From positions 1 through 29,118 of the forward strand of contig CAZTFC010000031.1 of NCBI GenBank assembly GCA_964612075.1: a stretch of DNA of 29,118 nt, read 5' to 3'. The notes beneath the pieces are model-generated. The model saw only the letters and a list, made by a program, of their open reading frames with translations. It made no database searches and was not told where the DNA came from. The DNA comes from UBA2219 sp964612075. Its GTDB lineage: Bacteria; Desulfobacterota; Deferrimicrobia; Deferrimicrobiales; Deferrimicrobiaceae. This document shows, in pieces, positions 6,651 through 13,345 of the stretch (its first letter is position 1; every line of letters starts with the position of its first letter). The translations under genes and the position numbers were made by a program.

Positions 6651-8459
6651 CTAGACGTATTTCGACTGGCGGCCGACCCGCAGCTCGGCGTCGATGACCG
6701 CCTTGGACAGGTCGAACCCGGGAAGCAGCCCCGGCTTGCGCTCCGCGACGAACCCCGCGGAGAGGTCGCCGATCTCGAGGGCCCCCAGCACGGGGTTGGG
6801 GGCGGCCTGCCCGAGCCCGCACCGGCTCGTGTTGATGATGAAGTTCGACAGGTTCCGCATCTCCACCAGGTCGGACGGCTCGCCCGCGCCGTCGATCACC
6901 TTGTGGACCAGGTTCTTCAAAAGGGTCAGCCCCACCCGGCAGGGGGTGCAGTACCCGCAGCTTTCCTCGATGAAGAAATCGAGGTAATGCTCCGCGATCT
7001 CCAGGCGGTTGCGGGCGCGATTGAAGATGATGATCGCCCCGCCGGTGGCGAGGTCGTCGTAGCAGATCCTCCCTTCAAGCCGGTCCGGCCCGATCATCTG
7101 CCGGCAGGGCCCCCCGATCAGCATGGTGCCGGCGTTCTCCGCCTCGGTCATCTCGATCAGCTCCCCGGCAGTGATCCCGAACGGCACCTCGTACACCCCG
7201 GGCTTCCTGCAGTCCCCGGAGATGCTCAAGACCTTGGTCCCCGTCGTCCGGGAGGAGCCCATGGAGGCGAACCAGTCGGCCCCCTCGAGCAGGATGCGCG
7301 ATACGCAGCAGAGGGTCTCGACGTTGTTCACGATCGTGGGGCAGCTCAGGTATCCTTCCTGCGGCGGGAACGGCGGGCGGTTCTTCGGGTCGCCCCGAAG
7401 CCCCTCGCAGGAGCTGATCAGGGCCGTCTCCTCACCGCAGATGTAGGCCCCGGCGCCCAACTGGACCCGGACATCGAAATGGAACCCCTTCCGGCCGAGG
7501 ATGTCGCGACCCAGGAATCCCTGCCTGCGCCGCCCCTCGATCACGCTCTGGAGGTACGGCAGGAGGTAGCGGTATTCCCCGCGAAGGTAGATGATCCCCG
7601 TGTCGCTCCCCACCGCGTAGCCGGCGATCGCCATGCCTTCCAGCAGCTGGTCGGCGCACTCGGTCAGCAGGACCCGATCCTTGAACGTCCCGGGCTCCCC
7701 TTCGTCGGCGTTGCAGAGCACGTAGCGCTTCTCTCCGGGAGCGTTCGCCGCCATCTCCCACTTCAGCCCCGCGGGGAAGCCCGCGCCCCCGCGCCCCCGC
7801 AGCCTCGAGTCCTTGACCTGCTTGATCACCTCCGCGGGCGCGAGCTCGACGGCCTTCCGGAGAGCGCTTCCCGGCTCGAAGTCGGCGAAGTGGACCGGCC
7901 CGCGCATCCGGATGTTGTTGCGGACCATCGCGCGCACCAGCGGGTGCTCGTTGTTTCCGTCCCCCACCATCGTCACCAGCTGCTGCGGGTCGAGGTGCCT
8001 GCGCAGGTCGCGCACCAGCTGGCGCCCGCGCTCGGGCGTCAGGTGCGTCACCACCACAGAGTTGACAAGCGCCGCGGGCGCCTGGTCGCTCATCCCGATG
8101 CAGGGGGTGTGGGTGAGGGTGATGGCGCCGTCGGGCGTCGTTTCCCCCATCGTGATGCCGAGCTCCCTGGCCATGGCCTCCGCGACGGCCTGGTAGCCCT
8201 TCATCCAGTCGACGATGTCGCTGCAGAGGCGTATGACGACCTTGCCCTGGGGCTTGACGGAAAGGAACGCGTAGAACGTCACGAGGCTTTCGACCTCCAC
8301 GCGGTGGGACTTCACCGCCCGCGCGATCTCCTCCATCGCCTCGTGCGACACGCAGCCGAACCGGTCCTGCACCGCGATGGCGATGTCCATCAGGCGGGTC
8401 CGGTCGTTTCCGAACTTCCTGCAGATCTCGGCAGTTACCTGAGCCGTTCCCTGTTTCAA
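6651..8459 (-). CDS. hoxF: NAD-linked hydrogenase diaphorase flavoprotein HoxF with fused HoxE-like N-terminus
   Basis: 602 residues. Residues 1-150 resemble the NuoE/HoxE thioredoxin-like ferredoxin and residues about 180-600 are NuoF-like. The flavoprotein part has the NADH-binding glycine loop GRGGAGFPAG (222-231), the CGEETAL segment (341-347) and [4Fe-4S] ligands C501, C504, C507 and C547. It exchanges electrons between NAD(H) and the iron-sulphur chain through FMN. A HoxE-HoxF fusion of this length is known from the Cupriavidus/Ralstonia type soluble hydrogenase. In the N-terminal domain only C79 and C120 remain where four cluster cysteines are expected, so that [2Fe-2S] centre is probably absent. 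The TTG start is chosen because GGGGAGG lies five bases upstream and no in-frame ATG precedes it. A GC-rich hairpin precedes the ribosome site. Confidence 0.94.
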   Translation of the reverse strand: MKQGTAQVTAEICRKFGNDRTRLMDIAIAVQDRFGCVSHEAMEEIARAVKSHRVEVESLVTFYAFLSVKPQGKVVIRLCSDIVDWMKGYQAVAEAMARELGITMGETTPDGAITLTHTPCIGMSDQAPAALVNSVVVTHLTPERGRQLVRDLRRHLDPQQLVTMVGDGNNEHPLVRAMVRNNIRMRGPVHFADFEPGSALRKAVELAPAEVIKQVKDSRLRGRGGAGFPAGLKWEMAANAPGEKRYVLCNADEGEPGTFKDRVLLTECADQLLEGMAIAGYAVGSDTGIIYLRGEYRYLLPYLQSVIEGRRRQGFLGRDILGRKGFHFDVRVQLGAGAYICGEETALISSCEGLRGDPKNRPPFPPQEGYLSCPTIVNNVETLCCVSRILLEGADWFASMGSSRTTGTKVLSISGDCRKPGVYEVPFGITAGELIEMTEAENAGTMLIGGPCRQMIGPDRLEGRICYDDLATGGAIIIFNRARNRLEIAEHYLDFFIEESCGYCTPCRVGLTLLKNLVHKVIDGAGEPSDLVEMRNLSNFIINTSRCGLGQAAPNPVLGALEIGDLSAGFVAERKPGLLPGFDLSKAVIDAELRVGRQSKYV

Positions 8460-8467
8460 TCCTGCCT

Positions 8468-8489
8468 CCCCGGGCGGGGCGTTCGCCCC
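8468..8489 (-). promoter_or_regulatory. GC-rich leader hairpin overlapping the hoxF ribosome site
   Basis: On the minus strand, 8489 down to 8476 reads GGGGCGAACGCCCC, a perfect inverted repeat able to form a five-pair stem with a GAAC loop. Its 3' CCCC can instead pair with the GGGG (8471-8468) that belongs to the Shine-Dalgarno of hoxF. The two pairings exclude each other. No run of T follows, so it is not an intrinsic terminator. A role in controlling hoxF translation is inference; such short GC stems also occur by chance in GC-rich DNA. Confidence 0.35.
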
Positions 8490-8542
8490 ATCCGTCTCGC
8501 TGGCGGCAAAGCTCTCCTGATTTTATCCCGAACGCTGCCGGA

Positions 8543-9169
8543 TTACTTGTCCGCCCTGATCACCACGAAGCAGCCGTCGCCGTGCCCTTCCTTCACTGGA
8601 TCGGGTTCCGCCATCTCTCCATGCTTCCCGAAGATCGTCTGGCGCTCGGAAAACGACCGGAAGCCGGCTTCCGAAAGGAGGCGCTTCACCTCCGCGGCCG
8701 AGCGGAACGTGGCGTTGGCATAGTATATCGTTTCCTTCTTCCGTTCATCGTATTTCCGCCCGAGCGGGCTCTCCCGGTCGATGAACGCGACCACAAGCGA
8801 CCCCGACGGTTTCAAAACGCGGTATGCTTCCCGGAAGGCCCGCCCCACGTCGTCGAAGAAGCAGATGACCGTGACCATGAGCGCGTAATCGAGCCGGGCG
8901 TCCCGCAAGGGGAGCTCCTCGGCCTTGCCGCAGACCACCGCGATCCCCCTTTGCCGGGCGAGGTTCCTCATCGACCTCGACGGCTCGACCCCGAGCGGCA
9001 CGCCGAGCTCTCCGGCGAACCTGCCGGTGCCGACCCCGATCTCGACGCCGGCTCCCCGCGACGGAAGCAGTTCCCTCACCGCGCGTATCTCCGACTCGTA
9101 GGCGAAGCGGTTCTTCGAGAACCAGTCGTCGTAATCGGCAGCGTGCTTGTCGTACTGGGTGATCTTCAT
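8543..9169 (-). CDS. Class I SAM-dependent methyltransferase (UbiE/type 11-like)
   Basis: 208 residues. The SAM-binding motif I is VEIGVGTGR (42-50). An acidic motif follows in LDYALMVTVICFFDD, then the strand-helix segment AYRVLKPSGSLVVAFIDRESP typical of type 11 methyltransferases. No substrate can be named from sequence; these enzymes act on quinones, lipids, metals or small metabolites. It is the first gene of the minus-strand run, with 83 bases separating its stop from the hoxF start, so it could be cotranscribed with the hydrogenase or stand alone. The ATG at 9169 has a G-rich stretch just upstream. The 137 bases before it form a divergent promoter region shared with the ligase gene. 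Confidence 0.82.
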   Translation of the reverse strand: MKITQYDKHAADYDDWFSKNRFAYESEIRAVRELLPSRGAGVEIGVGTGRFAGELGVPLGVEPSRSMRNLARQRGIAVVCGKAEELPLRDARLDYALMVTVICFFDDVGRAFREAYRVLKPSGSLVVAFIDRESPLGRKYDERKKETIYYANATFRSAAEVKRLLSEAGFRSFSERQTIFGKHGEMAEPDPVKEGHGDGCFVVIRADK

Positions 9170-9258
9170 TCGCCCCCCCGCGCCCCTCCCCAGGGGACCA
9201 ACGCTTGCCTTCCGCCGGGATGCCGTACATGCACCCCCCGTCCGGCGTTTATCCGGTT

Positions 9259-9264
9259 ATTATA
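9259..9264 (-). promoter_or_regulatory. Possible -10 element for the methyltransferase (and hox) transcript
   Basis: The minus strand reads TATAAT here, a perfect -10 consensus, inside an AT-rich patch (9250-9300) that stands out from the GC-rich surroundings. No good -35 lies 16-18 bases further upstream, so an activator may be needed or the match is fortuitous. The predicted leader to the methyltransferase ATG would be about 80 bases. The same patch presumably also serves the plus-strand ligase gene; for that strand only imperfect elements are seen (TTGGAC at 9272-9277, TAAAAT at 9290-9295). Confidence 0.35.
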
Positions 9265-9333
9265 CATGCGCTTGGACCCCGCAAAATAATAAAATAGTGT
9301 TTCGGCATGAAATCGAAGTCAGGGGGCCGCGCG

Positions 9334-10743
9334 ATGCGTTCACAGGTCGCCCAGATCGGCGACGGGGAGGTCCCGTCGATCCCGCGCCTGATGGCGGACC
9401 TTCACCGGGCCGGCCGTGAATCCCCGGAGGAATCCGGGGAGCGCGTGCGGTCGCGCCTCGCCCGGCTGGTCGATTTCGCCAGGACCCGCTCCCCTTTCTA
9501 TAGGAAAAGGTACGCCGGCCTTCCGCAAGACATCCGGGACGTCCGGTGCCTGCCGCCGGTATCCAAATGCGAACTGTCCGCGAATTTCGATGCCTGGGCG
9601 ACCGACCGGGCGGTCCGCAGGGAAACGGTCGAGCCGTTCCTCGCGGACCCCCGCCGCCTCGGCCGGCTGTACCTGGACCGGTACGTCGCGTTCTCGACTT
9701 CGGGAACGACCGGTACGCCGGCCGCCCTGCTGCAGGACCGTGGCGCGATGGCCGTGTACCAGGCCCTTTTGCTCGCGCGGCGCGTCCCCTCCCTGGCATC
9801 CGCCGGAGCGCTGCCCGCTTTCCTGCGGAACCGCGCGCGGACCGCCACGGTCATCGCGACCGGGGGACATTTCGCCAGCGTGGTCGTGGACGCGCTCGTC
9901 CGGTCCCTGCACCCCCGGCTCTACGGGTTCAACCGTACGTTCTCGCTGATGGGTCCGCTCCCCGCCCTTGTGGAGGAGCTGAACGGGTTCCGGCCCGCCG
10001 TCCTGGGGAGCTACGCCACCGCGCTGGCCGCGCTCGCGGGGGAACAGGAGGCCAGGCGTCTCCGGATCGCCCCCGCCCTCGTGCTCTCCGGGGCGGAGCT
10101 GCTGTCGCCGCCTCTTCGGGAGAGGATCTCCACGGCGTTCCGGTGCCCCGTGCGGGACACGTACGCCGCCTCCGAGTTCATGGGCATCGCCTTCGACTGC
10201 CGGCACGGCCGCCTCCACGTCAACACCGACTGGGTGATATTGGAGCCGGTGGACGCTTCGGGCGAGCCGGTTCCTCCGGGCGAGCCTTCCCGCACGACCC
10301 TCCTGACGAACCTGGCCAACCGCCTCCAGCCGCTCATCCGGTACGACCTCGGCGACAGCGTGACGAGGATCCCCGGGCCGTGCCCCTGCGGCAACCCCCT
10401 CCCCTGCGTCCGGCCGGAAGGTCGCCGCGACGATATCCTGTACGTCGAGCCGGAGGAAGGGGCGACGCCCAGGCCGCTGATCCCCCTCGTGCTGGCGACG
10501 GTCATCGAGGAAACCCGGGGCATCCGGAGGTACCAGGTGATCCGCACGGGCCCGCGCTCCCTTTCGATGCGCGTCGAGGAAGCACCGGGGCGCGACCGCG
10601 CGGCGGTTCGCGCCGAAGCCCGGCGCCGCCTCGAGGAATACCTGTCCTCCCAGGGACTCGGCCGGGTATCCGTCCTGCCGGACGACGAACCGCCGCAGGC
10701 CGCGACCGAAGGGGGAAAGCCCAGGCAATTCCTCGCCGTTTAG
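9334..10743 (+). CDS. PaaK-like adenylate-forming (acyl-CoA ligase family) enzyme
   Basis: 469 residues resembling phenylacetate-CoA ligase and coenzyme F390 synthetase relatives. The phosphate-binding loop is STSGTTGTP (121-129). Further family features are SGAELLSPPLRER, the segment DTYAASEFMGIAFDC and RYDLGDSV. A cysteine cluster (CPCGNPLPC) follows, and a late GGKPRQFL supplies the usual C-terminal lysine. The family activates a carboxylate with ATP, then usually passes it to CoA. The substrate cannot be deduced; no aromatic-degradation genes are nearby. The ATG at 9334 is preferred because AGGGGG lies seven bases upstream; an ATG at 9307 adds nine residues but lacks a ribosome site. The gene stands alone on the plus strand, and its TAG overlaps the threonine synthase stop. 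Confidence 0.82.
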   Translation: MRSQVAQIGDGEVPSIPRLMADLHRAGRESPEESGERVRSRLARLVDFARTRSPFYRKRYAGLPQDIRDVRCLPPVSKCELSANFDAWATDRAVRRETVEPFLADPRRLGRLYLDRYVAFSTSGTTGTPAALLQDRGAMAVYQALLLARRVPSLASAGALPAFLRNRARTATVIATGGHFASVVVDALVRSLHPRLYGFNRTFSLMGPLPALVEELNGFRPAVLGSYATALAALAGEQEARRLRIAPALVLSGAELLSPPLRERISTAFRCPVRDTYAASEFMGIAFDCRHGRLHVNTDWVILEPVDASGEPVPPGEPSRTTLLTNLANRLQPLIRYDLGDSVTRIPGPCPCGNPLPCVRPEGRRDDILYVEPEEGATPRPLIPLVLATVIEETRGIRRYQVIRTGPRSLSMRVEEAPGRDRAAVRAEARRRLEEYLSSQGLGRVSVLPDDEPPQAATEGGKPRQFLAV

Positions 10744-11858
10744 CCCTTCTTAGCGATCTTCAGCATCTTTTCGGTCGCCTTGAGCCCGTGCCCCGTCAGC
10801 GGCGCGACTACGGTCCCGCCCCTCAACGAGGGGTGCGACAGGAACGCCGCGACCGGCAGGGCGGACGTAGGCTCCACGTAGAGCCCCCTCCTTCCCAGCA
10901 GCCGCAGCGCCTCCTCCACCTCGCCGTCGTCCGCCGCGACCACCTCTCCACCGGTGCGCCGGACGACCTCCATGATCTCCGCCCACCGGACCGGGGCCGC
11001 GATCGCGACCCCCTCGGCGATCGTCTCCCCGCTCCGGACCGCCGGCGGGGAGTCCAGCCCGTCTCGGAACATCTCGTAAAGGGGAGCGCACCGTTTCGCC
11101 TGGACCGCGACGTGACGGGGGACCCGGTCGATCAGCCCGGCCTCCGCGAGCTCCGAGAAGCCGATGAAGGAGCCGATCAGCAGGGTCCCGTTGCCCGTCG
11201 GCAGCAGGAGCGTGTCGGGCGCCCGGAAGCCCATCTGCTCCCAGACCTCGAACGCGAACGTCTTCGTCCCCTGGAAGAAGAACGGGTTCCAGGAATGGCT
11301 TGCGTAATAGGCGGTCGAGGCCGCCGCCATGGCCGCCTCGGCCGTGTCTTCCCGGGTCCCCGGCACCCGGGTCAGCTCCGCGCCGTACATCAGGATCTGG
11401 GCCAGCTTCCCCGGCGACGTGGATTCCGGCACAAGGATTTCGCAACGGATCCCCGCCTTCGCGGCGTAGGCGGCGATCGCGCAGCCGGCGTTCCCCGAAG
11501 AGTCCTCCACGATCCGCCCGATCCCCAGCTCGCGGGCCTTGCTGACGAGGACCGAGGCGCCGCGGTCCTTGTACGATCCCGTGGGGAAGAGCTGCTCGAG
11601 CTTCAGAAGCATCCCCCCTGGGCCGAGGTCCACCGGGACAAGCGGCGTCATCCCCTCGTCGAAGGATACGATGGCCGCGTCGCTCCCGATCGGGAGCGCT
11701 TCCCTGTACCGCCACATCGTGGGCTTCCTGCGCGCGATCCTCTCCGGGTCGAACCGGGCGGTGAACCGGATGTCGAGAAGCCCCCCGCAGTCGCAGCGCC
11801 ACCTCGGGTCGTCCATCGGCCAGAACGCCCCGCACGAGCCGCATCGAAGACCGTCCAT
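10740..11858 (-). CDS. thrC: Threonine synthase (PLP-dependent)
   Basis: 372 residues of the fold-type II PLP family. The first 25 residues carry a zinc-ribbon-like set C6, C9, C22 and C24, common in archaeal-type threonine synthases. The PLP lysine is K97 in PTGSYKDRG. The phosphate-binding region is SSGNAGCAIAAYA, and a glycine-rich segment is LPTGNGTLL. Threonine synthase converts O-phosphohomoserine to threonine. The ATG at 11858 has GGAGGT four bases upstream. The gene converges with the PaaK-like gene, sharing four bases at the stops, and lies downstream of the tRNA-Gly terminator, so it needs its own promoter; no convincing one is visible in the 49 bases available. A related PLP enzyme (cystathionine synthase-like or threonine dehydratase) is less likely given the zinc ribbon. 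Confidence 0.85.
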   Translation of the reverse strand: MDGLRCGSCGAFWPMDDPRWRCDCGGLLDIRFTARFDPERIARRKPTMWRYREALPIGSDAAIVSFDEGMTPLVPVDLGPGGMLLKLEQLFPTGSYKDRGASVLVSKARELGIGRIVEDSSGNAGCAIAAYAAKAGIRCEILVPESTSPGKLAQILMYGAELTRVPGTREDTAEAAMAAASTAYYASHSWNPFFFQGTKTFAFEVWEQMGFRAPDTLLLPTGNGTLLIGSFIGFSELAEAGLIDRVPRHVAVQAKRCAPLYEMFRDGLDSPPAVRSGETIAEGVAIAAPVRWAEIMEVVRRTGGEVVAADDGEVEEALRLLGRRGLYVEPTSALPVAAFLSHPSLRGGTVVAPLTGHGLKATEKMLKIAKKG

Positions 11859-11907
11859 CGGAACCTCCGCCGTTATTTTCGGGATCGTATCCCCTTAAAT
11901 TTCATTG

Positions 11908-11942
11908 AAAAAAACCCCCGGAAGCTTCGCGGCCTCCGGGGG
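11908..11942 (-). terminator. Intrinsic terminator of tRNA-Gly
   Basis: On the minus strand an eight-pair stem, CCCCCGGA at 11942-11935 with TCCGGGGG at 11922-11915, closes a 12-base loop and is followed at once by seven T (11914-11908). This is a textbook Rho-independent terminator placed 14 bases after the encoded CCA of the tRNA. On the plus strand there is no T run, so it works in one direction only. Confidence 0.92.
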
Positions 11943-11956
11943 TTCCCGTTGTGCGA

Positions 11957-12031
11957 TGGAGCGGGCGACGAGATTTGAACTCGCGACTTCGACCTTGGCA
12001 AGGTCGCACTCTACCACTGAGTTACGCCCGC
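11957..12031 (-). tRNA. tRNA-Gly (anticodon GCC), CCA encoded
   Basis: A 75-base cloverleaf can be folded by eye. The acceptor stem is GCGGGCG paired with CGCCCGC. The D arm is ACTC/GAGT with loop AGTGGTA. The anticodon stem is CGACC/GGTCG around loop TTGCCAA (anticodon GCC). The T arm is GCGAG/CTCGT with loop TTCAAAT (one imperfect pair). The discriminator is T and CCA is encoded. All standard invariant bases are present. It is a single-gene transcript, with a near-consensus promoter just upstream and an intrinsic terminator just downstream. Confidence 0.97.
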
Positions 12032-12044
12032 ACGGCAAGTGACG

Positions 12045-12074
12045 ATTCTATGCGACCCCCCGACGGCTTGTCAA
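12045..12074 (-). promoter_or_regulatory. Sigma-70-type promoter of tRNA-Gly
   Basis: The minus strand reads TTGACA (12074-12069, perfect -35), an 18-base spacer, then TAGAAT (12050-12045, one mismatch to the -10 consensus). The expected transcription start is near 12038, about seven bases before the mature tRNA 5' end at 12031. The spacer contains a G run. The -35 lies 21 bases beyond the pgsA stop codon. Confidence 0.85.
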
Positions 12075-12094
12075 GGACACAAAGCCCCCCGGGA

Positions 12095-12673
12095 TCAATG
12101 CTTGAACAATTCCCCCACGAACCGGAAAAAGTAGTCCAGCCCCGACCAGGTGGTCAGGACCAGGCCGACGGCGAGGACGCCGATCCCGAGCTGGTGCACG
12201 GGGATGGGAAGGCCGAAGGGCGGGTAATGCAGGATGAGCGTCGCCACCCCGATGTTCAGGAGCAGGGTCTTCCATTTCCCGAGCGCCGACGCCGCGATGA
12301 CCATTCCTTCCGTGGAAGCCAATCCCCGCAGGGCCGTGACGCCGATCTCCCGGGCGACGACGATGACCGCCATCCAGGCCGGGACCCGCGCGGGAGGGAT
12401 GAGCATGATCATGGCGGCGCACACCAGCAGCTTGTCGGCGAGAGGGTCGAGCAGCTTCCCCATGTCGGTGATCATGTGGTACCGGCGCGCGATGTAGCCG
12501 TCGAACAGGTCCGTGACGGCGGCGGACACGAAGATCAGGAAGGCGGCCAGCGAGCGGTTCGGGGGAATCGACCGGTCGGCGTCCGGCAGCAGCAGGAGCA
12601 CCACCGCCGGGATGGCGACCATCCGCGCGAGCGTCAGGACGTTCGGCAGATTCAGCCGGGAATCGCCGGTCAT
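12095..12673 (-). CDS. pgsA: CDP-diacylglycerol-glycerol-3-phosphate 3-phosphatidyltransferase
   Basis: 192 residues, an integral membrane protein with several hydrophobic segments. It carries the complete CDP-alcohol phosphatidyltransferase signature, D-x2-DG-x2-AR-x8-G-x3-D-x3-D, in the stretch that begins TDLFDGYIARR and ends GKLLDPLAD. It makes phosphatidylglycerol phosphate, the first committed step to phosphatidylglycerol and cardiolipin. The N-terminal NLPNVLTLARM is typical of PgsA. The ATG overlaps the stop of the lytic transglycosylase gene as ATGA, so the two share a transcript and are probably translationally coupled. PgsA is favoured over phosphatidylserine synthase because of length and the N-terminal motif. 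Confidence 0.93.
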   Translation of the reverse strand: MTGDSRLNLPNVLTLARMVAIPAVVLLLLPDADRSIPPNRSLAAFLIFVSAAVTDLFDGYIARRYHMITDMGKLLDPLADKLLVCAAMIMLIPPARVPAWMAVIVVAREIGVTALRGLASTEGMVIAASALGKWKTLLLNIGVATLILHYPPFGLPIPVHQLGIGVLAVGLVLTTWSGLDYFFRFVGELFKH

Positions 12674-13266
12674 TCGATGGAGGAATATCTGCGGTACAGG
12701 CCAAGGACGCGCTGGACGTAAAGGCGGGTCTCCTTGTAGGGCGGAACGCCCCCGTACTTCCTGACCGCAGCCGGACCGGCGTTGTATGCCGCGACGGCAT
12801 GCGTCACGTTGCCGTCGAACGTCTCCAGAAGCTCCTTGAGGTACTTGATCCCCCCCTCGACGTTCTCGATCGGGTCGAACGGGTCGTTCACGTTCATCTG
12901 CCGGGAGGTGAAGGGCATGAGCTGCATGACCCCCTTCGCCCCCTTGGTGGACACGGCCGTCCGGCGCCCGTCGGATTCCGCCTTGATGATGGCGTGCACC
13001 AGCGCCGGGGACATGTTCTGCGCCTTGCAGTACCGGGTGACGTAGTCCCCCATCCAGCCGCTCCCGTCGTACCCCGCGGTCCTGCCCGGGGACCGGGCCC
13101 CGAGCGCGGCCGGCGCCTCCTTCATATAAAGGCTATAATTGACGTTGTGCCGGACGTTCGAAAAATGAACGACGCCTTCCCCGTCGACGTACTTATAGAT
13201 GTCCGCGCGACCCGACAACGGCCAGAGGATCAGGGAAACGATGAAAAGGCATCGTAAATAAACCAT
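12670..13266 (-). CDS. Exported lytic transglycosylase (SLT family) with DUF4124-like N-terminus
   Basis: 198 residues from the ATG at 13266. The N-terminus (MVYLRCLFIVSLILWPLSGRA) is a signal peptide. It is followed by a short DUF4124-like segment (DIYKYVDGEGVVHFSN) and then an SLT domain with the catalytic glutamate in IIKAESDGR, the GAKGVMQLMP motif and the AYNAGP motif. Such enzymes cleave peptidoglycan glycan strands with 1,6-anhydro product formation. A longer reading from TTG at 13287 is possible, but that codon lies within a strong promoter. From the ATG the transcript would have almost no leader, and no Shine-Dalgarno is visible. Its stop overlaps pgsA. Confidence 0.9.
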   Translation of the reverse strand: MVYLRCLFIVSLILWPLSGRADIYKYVDGEGVVHFSNVRHNVNYSLYMKEAPAALGARSPGRTAGYDGSGWMGDYVTRYCKAQNMSPALVHAIIKAESDGRRTAVSTKGAKGVMQLMPFTSRQMNVNDPFDPIENVEGGIKYLKELLETFDGNVTHAVAAYNAGPAAVRKYGGVPPYKETRLYVQRVLGLYRRYSSIE

Positions 13267-13269
13267 AAT
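13241..13269 (+). promoter_or_regulatory. Possible nadB promoter
   Basis: The plus strand reads ATGAAA (13241-13246, four of six -35 matches), a 17-base spacer and CATAAT (13264-13269, five of six -10 matches). Transcription would start near 13276, giving a leader of about 70 bases to the nadB ATG. It overlaps the divergent transglycosylase promoter and start codon, so the two promoters may compete. Confidence 0.35.
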
Positions 13270-13276
13270 TCGTAAT

Positions 13277-13305
13277 ATTCTATTCAAAACGGATATTCAA
13301 GTCAA
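13277..13305 (-). promoter_or_regulatory. Strong sigma-70-type promoter for the transglycosylase-pgsA transcript
   Basis: The minus strand has TTGACT (13305-13300), a 17-base spacer and TAGAAT (13282-13277), each one mismatch from consensus, in an AT-rich patch. Only ten bases separate the -10 from the ATG at 13266, so the transcript is predicted to begin three to five bases before the start codon. It overlaps the region that must also drive nadB in the other direction. Confidence 0.7.
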
Positions 13306-13345
13306 ACCGGCGGCCGGCGCCTTTTGTCCCGGTCGGGGGGCTCCC

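Noticed and set aside
8460..8542. Sigma-54 promoter before hoxF
   Set aside because: No GG-N10-GC element with the expected flanks was found in the gap.
5796..8723. Plus-strand open frame of 975 codons opposite hoxF and hoxU
   Set aside because: Low-complexity antisense of clear hydrogenase genes; no motif and no ribosome site.
13264..13287. TTG at 13287 as start of the transglycosylase
   Set aside because: It lies in the promoter spacer and has no ribosome site; the ATG at 13266 keeps a full signal peptide.
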